Source of the DNA: Linyphia triangularis
Taxonomy: Eukaryota; Arthropoda; Arachnida; Araneae; Linyphiidae
Assembly: GCA_963978545.1 (NCBI GenBank)
Contig: OZ021727.1
Location: 50,296,487 to 50,360,486 of the forward strand
DNA: 64,000 bases
Direction: 5' to 3'
The notes under the pieces were generated by a model. That model was not told the DNA's origin. It worked only from the letters and a program-made list of their open reading frames with translations, and did not search any database. The translations under genes were made by a program, and so were the position numbers. Position 1 is the first letter of the stretch. Every line of letters starts with the position of its first letter. Shown here one piece after another: positions 47,553 through 59,241 of the stretch.

Positions 47553-47676
47553 ATGAAGACTTTGTTCTACGCGCCTGATGCGTGGAAGTATTTGAATGGG
47601 ATTTTCTGTGTATACAAGCCGGCTGATATAATCACTTTATACGCTCGGAATACATTAGCCTTTAACTTATGTCGAG
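47553..47676 (+). CDS. TRUB2: TRUB2 exon 1 (start codon)
   Basis: The exon encodes MKTLFYAPDAWKYLNGIFCV and then YKPADI, the GxxxVYKP motif found at the start of TruB enzymes. It ends CTTATGTCGAG/GTAAAA in phase 1, which exon 2 closes as an Asp codon. The last 28 nt and the donor are copied 87 bases downstream. Confidence 0.85.
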
Positions 47677-50600
47677 GTAAAAATTTGTATCCAGTCTTCA
47701 ATACAATCCGAAATCTTAATCACTTTTATTCTCAGAATACATTAGCCCTTAACTTATGTCGAGGTAAAAATTATCCAGTATTCAGTACAGTTCCATGTAT
47801 CGCATTTCCGAGCAAATTAAATTTTTTTTTTCTCCCTCTTTCTTGAGATGCAGATGATGTAGATACCAGTTCGGGTTGTTCCTCTTGACTGATAGACCTT
47901 GGTAAATTCCTAGTATACGTTACACGCTTGCTGTGATTTTGAAAAATGTTGCCAACGCCGACCAGGCGTGTTGACGCTAGTCGTCAAACTGTTACCAACG
48001 CCAAAATAATGTTTTTACGACTGTCGCCAAGAATTGGCCTATGCAAAAGCAGAAAATCGTAACCTGAAAGTGGCAAATATATTAACATACATCCAAGCCA
48101 AACATTGCCAATGTCACCAAATTCGTGTAACGTATAGTAAATCTAGACTTTTCCTTACCCTTTCAAAATTTGACCGATCTATGAAAAGAAATTTACAGCT
48201 CAATGAACTTCAATCGGAAAGCTAAAATGTATCAGTTGATATAGAATTTTTTGATAAAATATTAATTTGTGCACCATGATGATTTTCTGGGAACGGTTCT
48301 GCAGAGATGAGAATTATCCGCTTTTTTGTGTTTTGGGGGAAAATCCGCTTTTTTTCTCTCTTGAACTTCCGCTATTTTTTTCCTCCAATTTTTCATTTCT
48401 TCTTTCCGAAAATTTCGCCAAAGAAAAATATGCTCGATATCTCAGCATAACTGCTAATGACGAGGAAATCAGTTAATTCATCCTCATCACCAGAAAACGC
48501 ATAGGATTCTCAAATCATCGCCGGAAAACACATGGAATTATCAATTCTCCTGTAATGTTGAAATCTACTTAGGAAGGGGGAATATTTTTCTATTTTGGAC
48601 ACTATCGCCGAGAATTATGTTGTGCACGTGTCAGACATGGTACAGTAAAACTGAAATGCGAATTTCAGTTTTTTTTTTTTTACTAAAATTTTGATAATTC
48701 CTGAAATCGATACAGATCTGCATTACAATTTTATTGGGTTTCTCGCAAGTTTGACAACAACGGAACTTGCGTACGTTCAGAACTGTCAAACCTCCGACCA
48801 CTTATCCTGCAGATTGCCTGCCTCTATCGGCATTATTTACATTGATATGTGATGGCCATTTTGCTGAAGTATAGTGAGGAAATGTCCGCGATTATGGAGG
48901 CCCTGTCACAGAGAATTACGTTGTATCGTGATGATCATTTTTATCATGTGTTACTCCGATATAATAGTCGCTAATGCTGTTGCAGATATTTGCACCTGTC
49001 AGACACATCGATATAGATAAACAACTGGTTAGACTGCTCCGATGGCAACGCATGTCGAAAAACGCGCCGGCTGAAATATTTTTTTTCCTGCCACTGATGG
49101 GAAGATTTCCTGAATCATGGTTAACTACTGTGTTGCATATAATTGCAACAACAGCACAAATCGAAAAAATATCAACAAGAGTTTTCACCGGTAAATAAAA
49201 AATAGTTATTCAAATAAGCAAATGTATTTTTATTATTATTTATTATTGAAAAATATCTAAAATGACCCTTTTAACATTGATCGCTCGTGGTTAATGGTTG
49301 ATCTCTTATGCGGCAATTCATATCATAAATAATCTATTTTAAATTCAGAACAAGTAGTATTATGATCTAGAATAAAACACTTGATTTATATTTATTTAAT
49401 CCTTGTTTATATGCATTTTCAAGGGCATTTGGCAAAGAAATGGAAAATGAAAGTGAAACTAACACTCGCACATTGGCAGATTTAGGGTGTAATTTTGAAA
49501 TGGGAAACAATTTCAAAACTTCTTTTAAACATCCTGCTTCCGAGTTAGAAGTCTTTGCATTTTTTTATCTCTGTCACCAGTTGAAATTAGCCAGAAATAC
49601 TTTAGCCGAAATGGGTTTTATTATGTCCAATATAGGTGTAAAATTGGATTATATTACAAAACTAAATGATTTGCAAAGAAAAGAACAACTTAAATTTGCT
49701 AATTCTCTTTCTGGGGTTCACATAATGTACAAAAATAAGAAAATGAATGTACGATTAGCTGCACAAACCTTAAGTGGTAGTGTAGCTGATGCAATCGAGC
49801 ATTTGTCGAAAAGCGATCTCAATTTTAATGGCTGCAAAGCCACTGTTCATTTCATAAGAGTAATTAACAGACTCTTTGATTGTTTAAACAGTCGCAACCC
49901 ATTTAGCTCAGGTTTTAAACAACCTTTAAGGCTTGCAAATAAGTCAAGCTGGAAAACTTTTTAAACGAAACCTTGAGCTATATTTCTTCATTAAAAATAG
50001 CGATCACTTCTATCTTCAAACATCCCTGTAAAACCTTTGCACTTGGTTTTTTAATATGCATAAACAGCATTCAAAAGCTGGCCATACATTTGATGATAGA
50101 AATTGAGAACCCTAGTAAATATTTCCTAAAGTACAAGATATTTTAGGATCACGTGGAATTGCTATTTTCATGTATAAGATCAAGAGGAGGATACAATAAC
50201 AACCCTAACATAAACCAATTTAAATATGCCCTTAGAAAACTTCTGTTTAGAAACACTGTGTCCCCAAGTTCCACTGCAAATTGTTTGAACTTAGATTACA
50301 GTTCACAATGTTCAATATTTGAATTTCGTTCCAGTAAGTGTACTTTAATTGATGGTACTGAAGACAGTAGCGAATTAGATACTAACATTCAAGAATTATC
50401 ACTTCTAATAGAGTCCAACACTTTGTCAGATGTTGCTGACAATATTCTTTATTATATTTCAGGTTATATAGTGAAACAGCTTAGCACAAACCTAATCTGC
50501 AAAGAATGTATAAGTTTGTTAACAACAAAAGCAAAATTAAAAATTGGTCATTGCAATAGCCATACTTATGGTATGCAATACCATCAAAATGCCAAATCGT

Positions 50601-53600
50601 TTATATGCAATGTAACTAAAGGTGGATTAAAATTTGCTTCTGATGGAGTATTGTTTGTTGTGCAACAAACAGAAAAATTATTTCGTCATTATGTGTCAAA
50701 TTAAAAAAAAACAAAAAAACATTTAGATTACATTGTTTATTCTGTTTTAAGTATTTGTCACAAGGTAACATTGTCAAAAAATTAAATACTTTGGGTTTTA
50801 TACATTCAATTGAAGGTGAATTTGTTGTGGAGAGTCTCCACCAAACGCAATTAATAAAACTAATTTGCCAGAACTTATGATAACATTAGATTTTTTTCGA
50901 ATGCCAAGAGAGTAACACTTGATCATCAAAGAAACAAAACTACCATCAAAGAAACAAAACTACCATCATTCATAAATTGAATAAGTTGGTCCTATTTAAC
51001 AATGTTTAGATCTGGATTAACTACAAAACATTTTTTTTTTCGTGGGAAAAACTCCCCGACTACTTTTTAAATTTTTCTCCATTTAAATTTTTTTTATTAA
51101 ACTATGTAATTTATTTGATTTTTAACTTGAAATCCTCAAAAACAATTTTCTGTAATATTATTATGAACAATGCCTTAACTTACTTAGTTTTGGTAAAGTT
51201 TTCTATATTTTTCTCATTTCGGAATTATAGGGCCAAATAAATATATGTGTTTGACTTGCAATAAACAAGTTTCAAAACTTATATATTTAAAATCATAAGT
51301 TATATAATAATATTGAGTATAAAAAATTAGTATAATAGCTTGCCTTTGAAACTTCAATTGTTCTTTGAATTGGTGTATTGAATGCATGAATTTGTATTTT
51401 GCAATCTTATTATTACATATTTTCAACTGGTTTACTGTATTTCTTCAATTATTTTTAATTTATACTTCTAAAATAAATCTAGTTTAAAAGTCTACTTTCA
51501 TTTGTTTACTGTATTCTCATAACTTGTACATAATAATTTATTTTTAAAACATTTAATTCATGTAATTTAAAATTTAAAGAATTAAATTCGGATCAATAAA
51601 GATGAAACACGTTTACAGATATCGCCAGTAACTAATCTCAAATGTTTGTTCTAAATATACAAATCCTATACTTGAATTATTTTGATCAGTTATATTTGTT
51701 GGTTAAACTATTTTCTTCAAATATATTTTATTCTTAATTTATTTTTTGCTTGCCAAATATCAAAAGTAACGCGAATACACCATAAAGATCGAAGAAAATC
51801 CACATTGGCAATACAAATTCCTCCATCCAAACATCTTGCTTCCGCGGTGGCAACGGCTCGTTTCTCCACCGTTAAGCAGTCTATCCAGTTGTTTATCTAT
51901 ATTGATGGTCAGACATGGTACAGTTCAGCTGAAACATTTATTTTTGCTCTTTTCTTATTGAAATTTCGATCATTCCTAAGATTGATACAAATCTGCATTA
52001 CAATTTTATTGGACTTGCTGACAAGTCTCTTAACGGAGAACCTGCGTACGTTTCAGACTTCCTCAAACTTCTTATGTCATGACCACTTTTACTACAAATT
52101 GACAACCTCTATCTTACGTTGGTGCGTGGTGATTATTTTTGCTGAGGATTACGATGATGTAAGGACTGCTATTGTGGAGATTTGCGCTATTACGACAAGG
52201 AATACGAAGGTGACGAAGGAAATTTAACAACAAAAGTATTTTTTTTTTCTTGGATTCTAAAATAATTTTTTAATCATTGCTTAATAATCTTTGTCACTTA
52301 ATAAACTTCATGCTGCTTTATATTTCTCTTTTTTTTTGTTGGAAGACACCACAACAAAATATATAAAATAGAAATATTCATTGCACTTTTTTTTACAAGC
52401 TGTTTTTATTAATTCTCATCCTGATGGAGTTACATCACCTAATCTGTCTGTGGAAATATGAACTTTGAATTCCTGTCTGTCAATGCTTACTTTATAAAAA
52501 CTACTTTTTTAAATTTAGCATGAAAAATTAAACTTTTAAATTTAAATGTCTTTTTTAAAATTATTGCTTTATTTTAATGAGTTCACTTTCATATATATGA
52601 GTTTTGCTGTAACCAATTTTTATGGTTTTGGGTTCAGGAACGCAAGAAGAGACCCGACAATTTTGATAAACTTTCCTCGGCACTATTTAAGGAAAAATAT
52701 TGTTTTTTGTACATATTTAAGGGGATTTATATGCATTTTCTATATCTTATCATTTTCTCCTTCTGCCAAACAAAAGAGCCTAATTTAAGACTTTAATTTT
52801 TTGTGTGTGTCATTCTCTGTTATTCTATATGTACTCTTTTATTCATGTTTTAAATATGTTTTTGTTGGTATTTAACTATTTTCATTAAGCTCTTCACTGA
52901 AAACATCTTTTAACAATAAGATTTAGCTGTTGATATTTTTTTAAAAAATAATTTTAGTAAAGACTTTTCTTTTAAATGATTGTAAGTTTTGCTTCTGTCT
53001 GTATTTGAAATGTGATTTATTCTATTATTGTATACAAAAATGTTAATTTCAAAAATATTTTGAGTAGTTGAATTTAATTATAAATTTTCTGTAGAGCCTC
53101 ATAAATCTATATTCTCCACAGTCTATTTTCTTGTATTTTACCAGAAGTATTTTTATTTATGTTAAGTGCATTTTTTATTTAATGCTTTAAGACCTGAATG
53201 AAATGGAAAAACGAGCTCCGAGGGATCGTGTATCGTTGAAAGGTTCAGTCTCTTCAAACAAGCCTTTTTCTGTGGAATTGACACCAAATTATGCTGATCA
53301 TGAATTAGGTACTGCTTAAATTCAAAATTGGGGTTATTCATATTTACCAAATATATTAATAAATCAGTACTAATTTTAATTACTGCATTTGAATTCCAAG
53401 TGTTGTTTTTGGTTGAATCAATTTAATTTTTCGAATTGCTTTTTTAATAGAAATTTTATTACAAAATATTTATTTGAAAGAGTTTGAATACATTGAAGTT
53501 TTTTTTTTAATAAATTCTATTTACATGTAGCTCTTGCAGAATCCAATACTGCCAATAATAATTTGTAAATAATTATTTCTCACATTTATGAACAGGGTTT

Positions 53601-56600
53601 GTTTGATATAAGCAAAAAAAAAAAAATAAAAAAAAAATACAAAGTTTGATTTTGAAAAATCAGTGATCAAATATCAAATTTGTGGATTCAAAATCAAGTG
53701 CAGGGATTGCAGCTAGTGGCATAGCTGATGGACTGCAGGGACCGCAATGCAGGAAGGCCTGATAATGCGATGAAAAAACTACAAGAAAAATAAAAAGATT
53801 ATGACAACTTTAAATAACAACAATCAAATTATATTTCACAATTTACTGATGAATATCATAAAAATACTTTAAATTATAATATATAAAAAAATATAGATTC
53901 CCCATCCATTCCTTTATGGAAAAAGGTTGGTTCAATAAAACATGCCATAAATTGCATATCCTTCAATCCTTGGCTGATAGCTAATTGCAAACAAATCTAT
54001 TTTTTTTTGCAACAGATGTTCTATTGGATGAAAGAAAGAAATATAATTTTATTTTACCTCTGCAAGTTTAATGGAGTCTTGTTACTATTCAAGTATCACC
54101 TCAAAAGCAAAAATTGAAAGAAAATTTTCCAAAAAGAATCAAGTTGTGTTTAGCTTATTCTGGGATTATAAAAAGTGGGAGTCCTGATTGAATTGATTAA
54201 TATATTTTTGGGCGATTTTTAATCTGGAGTGCATTTTATAACATAACAGTTCCTAACAATTTAACAATAAGAACTTCTTTTGTGTTCATAATGGACCTCA
54301 TAAATTGATATCGTGATGTTGGTAAGAACCCAAGACAGCCATATTTTGGCACATTTCCTTATGTTATTTATTTTTTACACACTAATACCATATTGTAAAA
54401 CTTTTTAGTTTAAATAAAAAATCTCAATTGAAAAAAAAAAAAGAAAAAAAATTGGGGGAGATATTCCGAATTTTGTTTTACAGTAGGGCCCCAACCATTA
54501 TCATTATGCCATTGACTGTAACTGAATTATAGGGCAAGGAATGTTTCATTTATTGCCAAAGTATTTATTATTAAAAAAGATCTTTACTCTATCTTTCCTT
54601 GCAAATTAAGGTAAAGAAATAGTATGGGTCATATTAGGCTATACATAACATTTTAACACAAGTTCAATTAAACTAACCTAAATCATTTTCATATTTTATT
54701 AAAATGATTTAAAGTTAATTTTGCTTAAATAGATTTTGTGTAGTTTCAGGACCTCGTTATCAAGCTCAGGATCTTAGGGTACGATGGATATCTGTATTAG
54801 GAAAATATACAAGTGGAGTTTTACGTAATTATAATAAATTAATATTTTTTTTTGTTACATTTTAAATATATTGTGAAAATTTGTTAATTTACTAAATTAC
54901 TTGCAGTTATGGCAGTGAACGATGGGTGTAAACATGTTCTTAATTTAAAATCTAGCAACTGTCTTCGCAAATATGAAGTAAAAGGTCAGTTTGGCTTAGC
55001 ATCCAATACTTTTATGGCTGATGGAAAAGTAATGGAAAGATCAACATTTTGTAAGTGACAAAATAAACTTACCCTATTTTTATAATTTTTTACCATAATA
55101 TATTTGGATTTATATTACTAAATGCTTTAACAAGTGTTTGGTAACTTAAGTAATGTTATTTGATAATTTATGGACTAATAAAATATCAAAGTACAATATT
55201 TGATGTAGTCTATGGAATGTTTTAGCTTTGAAGTAAATATTACATGTTTTTTTATTGATGGAGTTGACTGAAGCAAATCTTGTTCATCCTTTCAAGAACA
55301 GATTAGATTATTGGATTTAAGTTAAATACTTAAAACACAATTGATTGTACCCTTTTCGATACTACTGGACATTGGTCTAAGGCTTAGCTTTGCTGTATAC
55401 AGTTAATTTTATATTTTCCAAACACAATATCGAGTTTTTTCATTTTCACAATAGCAATTTTTTGTACTCCAATTCATGCCGACCATGCATAATAATTTTA
55501 GTCACATTTTGACATGCTGTTATTTTATGTGACTACATTTTTTATACATTCATAATTTTATAGTTTTTGTCACTTATTTACCTACACATATTTAGTTTCC
55601 TGGTATATTTTATTCTACAGTTGTAAAATAAAATAAAAAATACAATTGTAAATGTCACATTAATGCATATTTTTCAGCTTTGGTGCTTGATTATGTCACA
55701 CATCATATCTACTTCATTATCTAATAAACATTTGAATAACTTTTTAAAAATCTTTGCAGCTCATATCCGACAAAATAGATTGGATCATTTACTTGCTTCT
55801 ATACAATCTTCTCATCAATCTTTAGCATATCGGTAAATATCTTTTTATACTTCATATACACTTTTACCTATTTCCATGTATAAAATACTATTTGCTTCTT
55901 ACTGGTAAAATTCGTGCATGCTATACACTAATTATAATTTATTTCTTTGAATTTTTTAATAGTAAAACATGCAAACTATTTTTTGAAGTGGTGTTAGTGA
56001 TAGCATATTTTTTAAATTTAATTTTTGTGATGATTAATAAATTTTATATATTTTTTTTATCTAGATATTCTGGTGTAGATATTTATAGTCAAGAAGCGTA
56101 TAACTTAGCCAGTAAAGGGGTAGTGCGTCCAAGTGGAAAATCAGAACCTATTATTTATGGAATGAAATGTATTGGGTTTGATTTACCCCACTTTACTCTA
56201 GGTAGGTACATTTTAATTTCTCCAAATTATGCACCTTTCTAAACTGTTTTCTTTACTAGAATTATTTAGGTATTTAATGGACTTTATTTTGATTTAAAAT
56301 TAAATATTCTTTGATTAGCATTAAATTGTTTATTGACATTTTCTAGAGATTTATTTAGTTTATTGCCTTTGGATGTGATTGGTATCTTTGGTTAAAACAA
56401 AATTCATAATGAGCAACATTTCCAAAAGTATCTTATATTACATTAGGTTTGAGATAGTATGGCCCAATAGCTATAAGCACTGGAACATCGTTAGGTCATT
56501 ATTTTGGCCAAGGAGGTTTAAAGTGGAAGTTTCCAGTTGTGCTTCGAATGGGAGAAAACTCCCATCCCAGCACAAGGCTATCTGTGTTGATCATTGCAGT

Positions 56601-57260
56601 GTCTACTCACTTTGAAGAGAGACTGCTGAGCATGCAGTCTCTGAACCCAAACATTTGCATAATGACCAACAGATGACACTGTTTATTTACAGCCTGGTAA
56701 AACACTTACTATAGTGGCATTAGTTCATTTCTTAGCTGGCAAACCAAACTTAATTTTTTTTAATAAAAGTATTTTACTAACACCATTTGATTGCTAAGAT
56801 AAATTCATAATTGAAAAGTTTAAATGTTTCAAAATCCCCGGGCTATGAACCTAATTTTTTCACTTTGGAAAATATTTATCCATTTATTATTCAAGTGTTA
56901 AATTAACACATTTTATATAAATATATTAAGTTCATAAATTTATTTTCAGAAATTCAGTGTGTTAATGAAACTGAAGTATTCTTGGCAGAAATGATACATC
57001 AAATAGGAGTCTACTTGAAAAGTGGCGCTGTGTGCACTCAATTACGAAGAACTCAATTTGGCCATTTCACTTTGGACCATGCACTTTTACGCAAACACTG
57101 GACCTTAGAACACATTTTAAGCAATATAACTCTATGTAAAACGATTTTAGGACAAGATAGCTATACTCCTGAGTCAGCTTATTTTGATGCAGTGAAAGTA
57201 TCAAAATTAAAAGAAGTTGTAGAAGATATGCAAAACGAAGCAAGAGAAGAAATTTTGTAA
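47553..57260 (+). CDS. TRUB2: Mitochondrial TruB-family pseudouridine synthase 2, whole gene span
   Basis: TRUB2 belongs to the TruB pseudouridine synthases. In mammals it acts in mitochondria and is needed for mitochondrial translation and ribosome assembly. Exons 47553-47676, 53192-53308, 54750-54824, 54907-55050, 55760-55832, 56065-56201 and 56950-57260 join without a phase error to 326 residues, against about 331 in human. Recognisable blocks are LNGIFCVYKPADI (N-terminal TruB motif), SGVLLMAVNDG (motif II region), LRKYEVKGQFGLAS (K-x-Y motif and glycine loop), and the C-terminal QLRRTQFGHFTLDHALLRKH. The motif-II position that is Asp in active TruB enzymes reads Gly here (ISVLGKYTSGVL). 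An AATAAA poly(A) signal lies at 57286-57291. It is divergent from RACGAP1, with start codons 831 bases apart. Confidence 0.93.
47649..47790 (+). repeat. 87-bp direct duplication of the TRUB2 exon 1 end
   Basis: AATACATTAGCC-TTAACTTATGTCGAGGTAAAAATT occurs at 47649 and 47736, including the splice donor. The second copy follows TTATTCTCAG, an acceptor-like sequence. Confidence 0.85.
49117..49190 (+). pseudogene. P-element transposase exon 1: THAP zinc-finger start
   Basis: From ATG at 49117 the reading is MVNYCVAYNCNNSTNRKNIN and KSFHR, the first half of a THAP (C2CH) DNA-binding domain with its first Cys pair. It ends at a consensus donor GTAAAT at 49191. In P elements this domain binds the transposon ends. 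Confidence 0.75.
49440..49964 (+). pseudogene. P-element transposase, central block
   Basis: An open stretch of 174 codons contains HIMYKNKKMNVRLAAQTLSG and SVADAIEHLS, then IRVINRLFDCLNSRNPF. These are hallmarks of P-element / THAP9 transposases (VxxAAQTLSxSVADAL and LFDxLNSRNP). The ORF breaks near 49960 where a one-base shift moves the homology into another frame that continues NETLSYISSLK. Confidence 0.88.
50153..50704 (+). pseudogene. P-element transposase, C-terminal block
   Basis: The reading ELLFSCIRSRGGYNNNPNIN followed by FKYALRKLL matches the C-terminal RNase-H-flanking region of P transposases (xHLELFFSxIRxRGGxNNNPxxxQF). Upstream an in-frame TAG near 50144 interrupts KYKIF-DHVELL where other family members have a sense codon. 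A later Cys pair (NLICKECISLL) is typical of this C-terminus. The remainder of the element to 51907 is AT-rich and decayed. Confidence 0.88.
53192..53308 (+). CDS. TRUB2: TRUB2 exon 2
   Basis: After acceptor CTTTAAG the reading is LNEMEKRAPRDRVSLKGSVS and on to YADHELG, corresponding to the LNARKPPAPKQRVRF region of vertebrate TRUB2. Donor is GTACTG; 117 nt close on both sides. Confidence 0.85.
54750..54824 (+). CDS. TRUB2: TRUB2 exon 3 (catalytic motif II region)
   Basis: The exon encodes PRYQAQDLRVRWISVLGKYT and SGVL. It aligns without gaps to the GHRLDxxxSGVL block; the catalytic Asp column is Gly (codon GGA). Acceptor TTTCAG, donor GTAATT. Confidence 0.88.
54907..55050 (+). CDS. TRUB2: TRUB2 exon 4
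   Basis: The exon encodes MAVNDGCKHVLNLKSSNCLR, then KYEVKGQFGLASNTF and MADGKVMERSTF, matching the KxYxVxGxxGxATDDF and EDGRLVEKTTY segments of TRUB2. Acceptor TTGCAG, donor GTAAGT. Confidence 0.93.
55760..55832 (+). CDS. TRUB2: TRUB2 exon 5
   Basis: The exon encodes HIRQNRLDHLLASIQSSHQS, matching the HVTREKLDRILAVIQGSHQ region. 73 nt, acceptor TTTGCAG, donor GTAAAT, phases close. Confidence 0.92.
56065..56201 (+). CDS. TRUB2: TRUB2 exon 6
   Basis: The exon encodes YSGVDIYSQEAYNLASKGVV and RPSGKSEPIIYGMKC, matching the LDLKTQEAYEMAVRGLIRP block. Acceptor ATCTAG, donor GTAGGT. Confidence 0.94.
56950..57260 (+). CDS. TRUB2: TRUB2 exon 7 with stop
   Basis: The exon begins IQCVNETEVFLAEMIHQIGV and holds GAVCTQLRRTQFGHFTLDHA, matching LKTTAVCTQVRRTRDGFFTVDSALL. 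It ends EEIL and TAA at 57258-57260. Acceptor ATTTTCAG. Confidence 0.95.
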
Positions 57261-57285
57261 ATATGTACATAATTTGTTTATATTT

Positions 57286-57291
57286 AATAAA
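57286..57291 (+). terminator. TRUB2: TRUB2 poly(A) signal
   Basis: AATAAA lies 26 nt after the TRUB2 stop codon, giving a very short 3' UTR. The T-rich stretch at 57298-57318 fits a downstream element. Confidence 0.6.
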
Positions 57292-58426
57292 AATATTTTT
57301 AAAGCTGTTTTTTTTTTGCCCAATTTTTTTTAAAACCAGCTTTAGGGTTTAAATTCCATATATAATTAGCAAATTAAAATTAGTAGTTTGTTTAAAAAAA
57401 AAATTCTGTTTTAGCAATATTAAATGCAAAAAAGTTTTTATGCTCTGCAACTATAATTTTTTAAAAATAGATTAATAACACAAAAGGTCAATAGAACTCA
57501 CTATTATTAAAAAGTAGATGTGTGGAACATTACATAACTTTCAATTACACTATTATACTGACATTGATTGGTGTTATTTACTGTTTTTATACTTTCGTCA
57601 ACTCATTTAGAAATAATGGCCAGTTTAGTGATATTTTTTGTAATAATTCTGATACGGAACTTTAAAAAAAAAAAACATGCCAAGATGGCGATATACTTTT
57701 CAACAATTCTTACATTATTCTTGTAAATAAAATAGAGGAGAGGAGAAAACAAGCAAAGAAAAAAGAAGAAACAGAAAGAAAAGAAGAACAGAAAGAAAAA
57801 CAGTCATTGATGAGTGATACTCAAGGGAAGAGAACTCTGTGTTAAAGACACGCATTTTTATGGGAATTTGGAAGTGGGAATGTTTAGAACACCTTAAGAG
57901 GCATTACCACAGCAATTTTGATCAAAATCATTAGTCATTTTTTAGCTATTACTGAAGTTTTTTTCAATGGCATTGGCAGCTACCTTATGCACATGCACAA
58001 TTTTGACAAAAACCTTAATTGAAGGTAAATCCATAAACCAAATTTGAATGCCGTAGGTCAATTCATTTGATAGTTATGCTGACCATGTACACACAGATAC
58101 ATTTTCCTTAGACTACTTTTATTAAGTCGGGATGTTCAACAAAACGTGGGGAAAAGTGAAAAAATAGAATTTTTTTTTTGTGACCGAAAACTATACTTTC
58201 ATTAACCCTATGTAAACATATGGGTAATTGAAAGTAAAACAATTGAAGAATGCTGATTTCTTGTTAAATTCATTAAAAAGCGGACAAGATTTTCAAGTTT
58301 AATGCATTAAAAATTGATAATTAGCTCTATATTTATTTGTTTCATTGCGATATTATAATTGATTATTATCATGACTTCATTACCGTGAACATTGCATGTA
58401 TGTCAATTATTCTGCTAGATTACAAT

Positions 58427-59241
58427 TTAACCCTGTGAATCCTATCCTCTGAAAAGGACTTAAACGGGGTTTATCATTGGAAAATTTCGGTTGACACTAG
58501 CTGAATAGCAAATTATATAATTGTATTGAAAACATTTCAACACAATCATAAACATGTAATACAAATTTATAAATAATAGACCAACAATTGATAAACAGCT
58601 AACAGTTTAAAAACTTATATGACAGTCATTGGCATCTATAATGCAGGGAATACAAGAAAACTCTAAATCCCAACAAAAACATCTCTGTAAAAAGGTGCCA
58701 AGTTCTTCATGCAAAGATTATGGCTGTGAAAAGTATTGAGTTTTAAAGTAGAGCCAAGTTTAAAGTTGTAAATTATGGGCAATGAAAATTGGTAAAATTT
58801 TCTTCTGAAAGTCAAAGTTCCCTTGTATAGGCCAAAATATCTAGCTGCAAAAAATATTTGTGACACTTGGCCATTACGTATTCTGGTTCACTGACGCGTA
58901 ATGGTCAAGTCACGCAAGCATTTTTGTAGCTAAATATTTAGGTCTATGCCTGGGAATTTTGATATTTTTGAGAAGAAAATTTTATTAATTTTCATTGCCC
59001 ATAATTTACAACAACTTTAAACTTGGCTTTACTTTAGATCTCAATACTTTTCCCAGCCATAATCATTGCATGAAGAACTTGGCGCTTTTTTACAGAAATG
59101 TTTTTGTTAGGACATCATTTCTTTTTTAAGGTACTAATTTTAAATTTCTTACTTATTTGGGCAACAATAACTACTTTTAAAATATTTGGTTGTCATAGTT
59201 TTTAAACCTGCAAGAAAACTTCCTGGGATTGAAAGGGTTAA
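58427..59241. mobile_element. piggyBac-type foldback element flanked by TTAA
   Basis: TTAACCCTGTGAATCC at the left and GGGATTGAAAGGGTTAA at the right are inverted with TTAA edges. The middle is one large palindrome: about 58672-58880 pairs with about 58890-59112 over roughly 210 bases (e.g. GCCAAGTTCTTCATGCAA and its complement), with a centre near 58885. A transcript would fold into a long hairpin. Confidence 0.8.

Larger units (their letters stand above)
49006..51907 (+). mobile_element. P-element transposon relic in TRUB2 intron 1
   Basis: Both ends carry an inverted terminus of about 31 bp. It starts CATCGATATAGATAAACAAC at the left and ends in its near-perfect complement at the right (two mismatches). 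An exact 8-bp target duplication GTCAGACA flanks it (48998-49005 and 51908-51915). Known P elements have 31-bp termini and 8-bp duplications, and the Drosophila one is also about 2.9 kb. The inside holds a THAP first exon and two blocks of P transposase. A frameshift and an in-frame stop show it no longer codes for an intact enzyme. Confidence 0.93.
48628..52200. repeat. 370-bp tandem repeat split by the P element
   Basis: GTCAGACATGGTACAGT starts at 48628 and recurs at the P-element junction (48998 / 51908), so the unit is 370 bp. Unit 1 is 48628-48997; unit 2 resumes at 51908 and runs to about 52200. The units share CAAATCTGCATTACAATTTT-type text and GGAACTTGCGTACGTT-like text with many substitutions, so the duplication is older than the insertion. 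Confidence 0.7.

Noticed and set aside
56379..56690. GC-richer stretch in TRUB2 intron 6, possible old SINE
   Set aside because: It has a weak A-box-like GGCCCAATAGCTATAAGC, but no clear B box and no target duplication.
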